Shown: positions 42,632-46,523 of the stretch, one piece after another
Layout of the letters: each line of letters starts with the position of its first letter
Numbering within the stretch: position 1 is the stretch's first letter
DNA from: an uncultured Phascolarctobacterium sp.
Lineage (GTDB): Bacteria > Bacillota > Negativicutes > Acidaminococcales > Acidaminococcaceae
Reading direction: 5' to 3'
DNA: 46,523 bases
Assembly (NCBI GenBank): GCA_900545535.1
Contig: UQZN01000020.1
Coordinates: forward strand, 1-46,523
The notes under the pieces: model-generated
The model's database searches: none
What the model was told of the DNA's origin: nothing
Seen by the model: only the letters and a program-made list of their open reading frames with translations
Translations under genes and position numbers: made by a program

Positions 42632-45600
42632 ATGAAAAACAAGTTTGGATTGGAAAACGCAGTTACGCATACGTTGCTGGCTATGACATTGGTATACGCA
42701 GGTGGGATGTCTGCAGCTGACGCTGCAAATGTCAACGAAGTAACAGGCAATAGCGTTGGCGGTGCTATCATAAAAGAAAATCAAACGCTTAGCGATACCA
42801 GTCTTTTCGGCTGTAAGTATGATGATAGTACAGCTGCGACAGGTGGGTCGGTAACGCTGAACAATGCCGATATTTTTATTGGCAGCAGCCTGACCGGGCT
42901 CAAGGGTGTTTTTGGAGGTTATTCGGATGGAGGTGCGTCTACGGGCAACAGCGTTTCTGTGACCGGCTATAAGCATACAAGCACTCCTTTTGGCAACAGC
43001 ATTATTTGTGGCGGCTATGCAGGCAGCGGAGCTGCCGATGGTAATAAAATAACCTTTACCAACAGTAAAAGCAGCGGCAGTTTATACGGCGGCTGGGCCG
43101 AGGCCGGCGATGTTAAAAACAGTGTCGTTACTATAACTGGCAGCACTATTTCCTCCGGCGTGCGCGGTGGCCATACCAACGCCGGCACTGCCAGTAATAA
43201 TGAAGTGCAAATTACGAACAGTGAAATAAGTTATGTAGTAGTTGGCGGTGAAATTTTTACAAATGGCGCTAATGCCAGTGGTGCGGCGACCAACAATAAG
43301 GTTACATTAATAAATTCCAACGCTAATATAGCATATGGCGGGCGTGTCGGCGGTACTTTTAGCGTGTCTACTGGTGATACCAGTGCCAGCGGGATTGGCT
43401 CTGCAACGGGCAACACTCTTATTATTGAAAGCCTTAAAAGCGGCAGTGCTATTAAGTTAGAACAAATTTACGGCGGTACAGTGAAAGGCCAGGGCAATGC
43501 TAACGGTAACAAAGTCATATTGGGGAAAACCGGCGCTTCGGCAGTGAGCATGACAGATGTCAAGCAACTGTATGGCGGCGGTGTAAGTAGCGGTGGTGGG
43601 GTTAAGGGCGGCGACGCTAATGACAATGAGCTGGACATAAAAGCGAATGTAACGCTGGGGGTCAATAACACTGGCAATGGCGGCACAACAATTTACGGCG
43701 GTTATGCCGTTGCGGGAGAGGCCAGCGGGAATAAAATCACAGTCGATCAGGGTGCGACCGTCAAAGCGTATTTTATTTATGGGGGCAATTCTTCTAGTAG
43801 TTCTGACAGCGGAGTATCGCTGACTAAGCAAAATCAGGTCATCGTCAGCGGCGATGTTACCGTGGGCAACAGCATTGCCGGAGGGTTTGCTACCGGGAAA
43901 TCCGACACGTCCGGCAGTGTGGCGCAGGGGAATAGAGTAGAAGTAACGGTCGGAGGCAAAGTCACCGGCCAAATCCGCGGCGGTATTAGTGCATATGGCA
44001 GCGCTAACGAAAATATAATCAATGTCGGCGGCACGGTAACCGGAGCGTTGGTTGGTGGGTGGTCCAATAATTTAGGCAACGGTGTGGGCACTGCCAATAG
44101 TAATACGGTCACTGTCAGCGGTACTGCTGGTGATAGTATCATGGGCGGCTATTCTGTTAAAGGCTCTGCACTCAGCAATAAGATTGAAATAACAGGTAGT
44201 GTCACTGGCGATACTTATGGCGGCTATGCAGGTGGTACTCGTACTACAGACAATGCCAGCCAGAATACGGTCAGCATTGGCAACGGCGGCAATGTAGGCG
44301 GCAATATTGTCGGTGGTGTTTCAGCTAAAGGCAGTGCTGATAACAATACAGTGCAGATCAAAGGCAGCGGTACCCTTGGTGGTTCAGTTTACGGAGGCCG
44401 TACAACAGCCGCTGCTGGTTCGGCAGATAATAATACAGTAGAGCTGGGCACAGGCAGAACTGTAAGCGGCGTTGTTTATGGCGGTTATGCCGAAGGTGAC
44501 AGCAGTACTTCCGGCAGTGCCAGCGGTAATAAAGTAACAGTCAGCGGGACAGTAAGCAGCACGTCCACCCAATATACCGGTGTAGTATACGGCGGTTATG
44601 CACTTACAGGCACTGCCAGTAATAATGAGACAACTATCAGCGGCGGTACTATAGCAGATATGGTCATTGGGGGTTATTCGTTCACAGGAACTTTTAGTTC
44701 TGACAGAGCTGAAAGCAATACAGTAAATATCATTAACGGCAGCAGTATCGGCGGGGCTGTTTATGGCGGCTATATTGGTATGGGCAACGCTGATCATAAC
44801 AAAATACTTATTGAAGGCGGAACGATCGGCGGCAATATCTACGGCGGCTATACTGGTTATGGCAACGCCAATAACAACAGCATCACGATCAGAGGTCTGG
44901 TAGATCTGTCGGCAAGAACTATCTATGGCGGCGACTCCGGCAATGGCAATGCGAAAACAGGTAATACGCTTCGCTTTGAAAATACCGGCGGCAGCGTCAA
45001 AGCCATCAAAAACATCGATGTTTTAGGAGTATCAGCTCTGGCCAATAACAGCAATGCCTTAACCATTACTAACGGTGCTGCGGGTGATCTGGCAGATACG
45101 ACTGTCAAGCTGGTTGCCTCCGACAGCGGCTTACAGGTAGGCCAGCAGATAACGCTGGTGCAGGCCAACAGCGGCGTTATAACCAATACGACCAGCTTAG
45201 ATCAGGCAACGCTGAAGAAAAACAGTAATGCTTTTATCAGCTATGACTTTGAAGAAGTGACCGGTTTAAGCGATGCCATAGCAGTTATCGTAGCAGGGAA
45301 AGAAGCTGACACAGCCAACGCCAGAGCACTGGCTGAAAGCCGCGTCGCCGGTGTGTCCCTGCTCAATCAGGGCGCCGATATGCTGGTCAACCAGGGGCTG
45401 GGCGCAGTAAAAGCCAATGCTGCAGACTTTGGAGCGGTTTACGGCTTTGCCATGATGGGCGGCAGCACCTCGCACTATAACACAGGTTCGTTTGTTAAAG
45501 CCAATACCTATAATATTATTGCCGGTGTGGCAAAAAAAACACCTGTGAAGAATGGCGACTGGCATACTGGGATTTATTTTGAAAACGGACATTCCAACTA

Positions 45601-46210
45601 CAACACACATAACGAAGGCACAGACGGTGCAGCAGTACGCGGCGACGGCGATGCTACTTATAATGGAGGCGGCATTATAGCACGTTTTGATTCGGACAGC
45701 GGCATTTATGGCGAGGCAGGCCTGCGTGCAGGCAGCATCAAAAACAAATTCGGCGGCTTTAGCTATAATGGTGCTGCCGGTGGCTATGAAGACAAAAGCA
45801 CCTACTACGGCGCCCATGTGGGACTGGGCAAAATGATAGAAGTGAATAAAAATACCAGCCTTGACGTCTACGGCAGGTATTTTTATGCCCATCAGGCTGG
45901 TTCGGACTTTGAAGTTTTAGGCGACGAAGTTACTACCGCCAGCGTCAGCAGCGAAAGGTTGCAGCTGGGTTTCCGTGTAACCCGGCAAACAGCGCCCCAT
46001 GTAAGCTATTACGGCGGCGCGGCCGATATGGCGGTAGCCGGAGTAGGGCTGGCAGCCCCAACACTGAAGGGAAGCAGCGGCATTATTGAGCTGGGTGTAC
46101 GTTTAGAGCCGGTCAAAGACAGCCGTATCACCCTTGATTTGGGAGCGCAGGGATATTTTGGTAAAAGACGGGGCTTCAGCGGTGGTTTGCAGGTAAATTA
46201 TAGTTTTTAG
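42632..46210 (+). CDS. Type V autotransporter with YGG-repeat passenger
   Basis: A protein of 1,192 residues. A signal peptide with hydrophobic core 11-28 is cut probably after A31 or A32 (SAADAA). The passenger (about 33-800) is built of some 23 imperfect repeats rich in Gly, Asn, Ser and Thr. A linker with alpha-helical character (about 880-930) leads to a C-terminal autotransporter beta-barrel (about 930-1192) that ends in NYSF, the terminal Phe recognised by the BAM complex. It is probably displayed on the outer membrane. GGAGG (42617-42621) lies 10 bases before ATG 42632. No catalytic triad is seen; adhesion is the usual guess but not shown. Confidence 0.88.
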   Translation: MKNKFGLENAVTHTLLAMTLVYAGGMSAADAANVNEVTGNSVGGAIIKENQTLSDTSLFGCKYDDSTAATGGSVTLNNADIFIGSSLTGLKGVFGGYSDGGASTGNSVSVTGYKHTSTPFGNSIICGGYAGSGAADGNKITFTNSKSSGSLYGGWAEAGDVKNSVVTITGSTISSGVRGGHTNAGTASNNEVQITNSEISYVVVGGEIFTNGANASGAATNNKVTLINSNANIAYGGRVGGTFSVSTGDTSASGIGSATGNTLIIESLKSGSAIKLEQIYGGTVKGQGNANGNKVILGKTGASAVSMTDVKQLYGGGVSSGGGVKGGDANDNELDIKANVTLGVNNTGNGGTTIYGGYAVAGEASGNKITVDQGATVKAYFIYGGNSSSSSDSGVSLTKQNQVIVSGDVTVGNSIAGGFATGKSDTSGSVAQGNRVEVTVGGKVTGQIRGGISAYGSANENIINVGGTVTGALVGGWSNNLGNGVGTANSNTVTVSGTAGDSIMGGYSVKGSALSNKIEITGSVTGDTYGGYAGGTRTTDNASQNTVSIGNGGNVGGNIVGGVSAKGSADNNTVQIKGSGTLGGSVYGGRTTAAAGSADNNTVELGTGRTVSGVVYGGYAEGDSSTSGSASGNKVTVSGTVSSTSTQYTGVVYGGYALTGTASNNETTISGGTIADMVIGGYSFTGTFSSDRAESNTVNIINGSSIGGAVYGGYIGMGNADHNKILIEGGTIGGNIYGGYTGYGNANNNSITIRGLVDLSARTIYGGDSGNGNAKTGNTLRFENTGGSVKAIKNIDVLGVSALANNSNALTITNGAAGDLADTTVKLVASDSGLQVGQQITLVQANSGVITNTTSLDQATLKKNSNAFISYDFEEVTGLSDAIAVIVAGKEADTANARALAESRVAGVSLLNQGADMLVNQGLGAVKANAADFGAVYGFAMMGGSTSHYNTGSFVKANTYNIIAGVAKKTPVKNGDWHTGIYFENGHSNYNTHNEGTDGAAVRGDGDATYNGGGIIARFDSDSGIYGEAGLRAGSIKNKFGGFSYNGAAGGYEDKSTYYGAHVGLGKMIEVNKNTSLDVYGRYFYAHQAGSDFEVLGDEVTTASVSSERLQLGFRVTRQTAPHVSYYGGAADMAVAGVGLAAPTLKGSSGIIELGVRLEPVKDSRITLDLGAQGYFGKRRGFSGGLQVNYSF
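42899..45005 (+). repeat. About 23 imperfect coding repeats, 75-130 bases each
   Basis: Each unit reads roughly [IV]-Y-G-G-Y, a short variable loop with Gly, then A-x-[GN]-N-x-[VI]-x-[IV], and a G-[GT]-x-[VI] turn. Examples are VYGGYALTGTASNNETTI and IYGGYTGYGNANNNSITI. Unit lengths differ because of loop insertions. Such a pattern usually makes a parallel beta-helix or beta-solenoid. Confidence 0.75.
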
Positions 46211-46221
46211 TATGTAATACA

Positions 46222-46251
46222 GCGTCTGCCTCTGCAAAAAAGCGCAGACGC
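46222..46251 (+). terminator. Hairpin after the autotransporter gene
   Basis: GCGTCTGC (46222-46229) pairs perfectly with GCAGACGC (46244-46251). The sequence after it has only TTTT after six other bases, so termination strength is doubtful. Confidence 0.45.
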
Positions 46252-46263
46252 CGATAGTTTTAA

Positions 46264-46368
46264 AGCCGCCGGAGTAATGCACTCCAGGACTCGAAGAAGT
46301 TTTACTCACATAAGGGCAGTATCCGTATCGACTGGCAGATCAATGCCGGGGTGAGATTTACATTCTAA
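46264..46368 (+). pseudogene. C-terminal remnant of another autotransporter barrel
   Basis: An open stretch of 34 codons after a TAA at 46261 has no start or ribosome binding site. It ends with SIRIDWQINAGVRFTF and a stop at 46366-46368. Alternating hydrophobic residues and a terminal Phe are typical of the last strand of an outer-membrane beta-barrel. It differs from the end of the neighbouring autotransporter, so it is not a simple copy of that end. Confidence 0.6.
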
Positions 46369-46523
46369 TTTGTTGACTTTCTTTCAAGAAAGCTTAAAGG
46401 AATAAAAAACGAAAATGGATTTTAATTTAAAGCAAAAGAGTAAATAAGTTTTCTGAACCTTATTTTCTACTTTAACAACATACATAAAAACAATGACGGT
46501 ATGAATATTATTTTCGTGCCGTC
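46369..46523. other. AT-rich spacer at the window edge
   Basis: No gene is visible. GACGGTA (46495-46501) and TGCCGTC (46517-46523) can pair at the very edge of the window; this may be part of a terminator or a leader that continues outside. Confidence 0.3.

Noticed and set aside
42899..45005. CRISPR array or tandem satellite
   Set aside because: The repeats are imperfect, vary in length and keep one reading frame through a secreted protein; there are no spacers of constant size.

Overview
The window looks like chromosomal DNA from a diderm Firmicute (class Negativicutes; an Acidaminococcaceae-like or related gut anaerobe is my inference). Two kinds of evidence point there. The gene order, GGAGG-type ribosome binding sites and TTGACA/TATAAT-type promoters are Firmicute-like (miaB-mutS-mutL-miaA-hfq-xerD; a single-chain PurL of about 1,257 residues). 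Yet the last large gene is a type V autotransporter whose beta-barrel ends in phenylalanine, which needs an outer membrane. The species cannot be named from the sequence alone. Apart from one small regulator, every confident gene is on the + strand.

Layout. 1-3.1 kb: nucleotide-sugar genes (manC, truncated by the window edge; manA; a dTDP-glucose 4,6-dehydratase gene). 3.2-11.1 kb: a tightly coupled tRNA-modification and mismatch-repair operon (miaB-mutS-mutL-methyltransferase-miaA-hfq), with ATGA overlaps or 4-base gaps between most genes. 11.1-15.0 kb: xerD, a divergent polysaccharide deacetylase, a class III aminotransferase and a START-like protein. 15.0-18.0 kb: htpX, an M42 peptidase, ndk and a PduO-type cobalamin adenosyltransferase. 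18.2-20.0 kb: a membrane-anchored GGDEF-EAL-PAS protein whose two catalytic motifs are both altered. 20.05-24.2 kb: a cobalamin riboswitch followed by cobU-cobT-cobS-(second, shortened cobT-like gene)-cobC. 24.2-30.7 kb: a small zinc-ribbon protein behind a strong promoter and a 124-base leader, two acetyltransferase-fold proteins, and purL. 30.7-35.2 kb: a minus-strand ribbon-helix-helix regulator with a clear promoter and three operator-like repeats, an M16 metallopeptidase, and an aldo/keto reductase with two Fe-S clusters. 35.4-39.5 kb: a cytoplasmic sialidase-like protein and the tripartite tricarboxylate transporter tctC-tctB-tctA, with a hairpin terminator inside the operon. 39.6-42.3 kb: pnp and dut. 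42.3-46.5 kb: a 1,192-residue autotransporter with about 23 imperfect YGG repeats, a G7 tract in its likely promoter, and the debris of another autotransporter gene downstream.

How the parts fit. The cobalamin block makes the nucleotide-loop half of a cobamide and is probably switched off by its product through the riboswitch. The adenosyltransferase lies in a separate operon upstream. Two CobT homologues in one operon suggest a heterodimeric, ArsAB-like lower-ligand transferase, which I regard as the best lead for unusual biochemistry. The autotransporter, with its repeat passenger, poly-G promoter tract and neighbouring remnant, looks like a variable surface locus. Most other genes are ordinary housekeeping.
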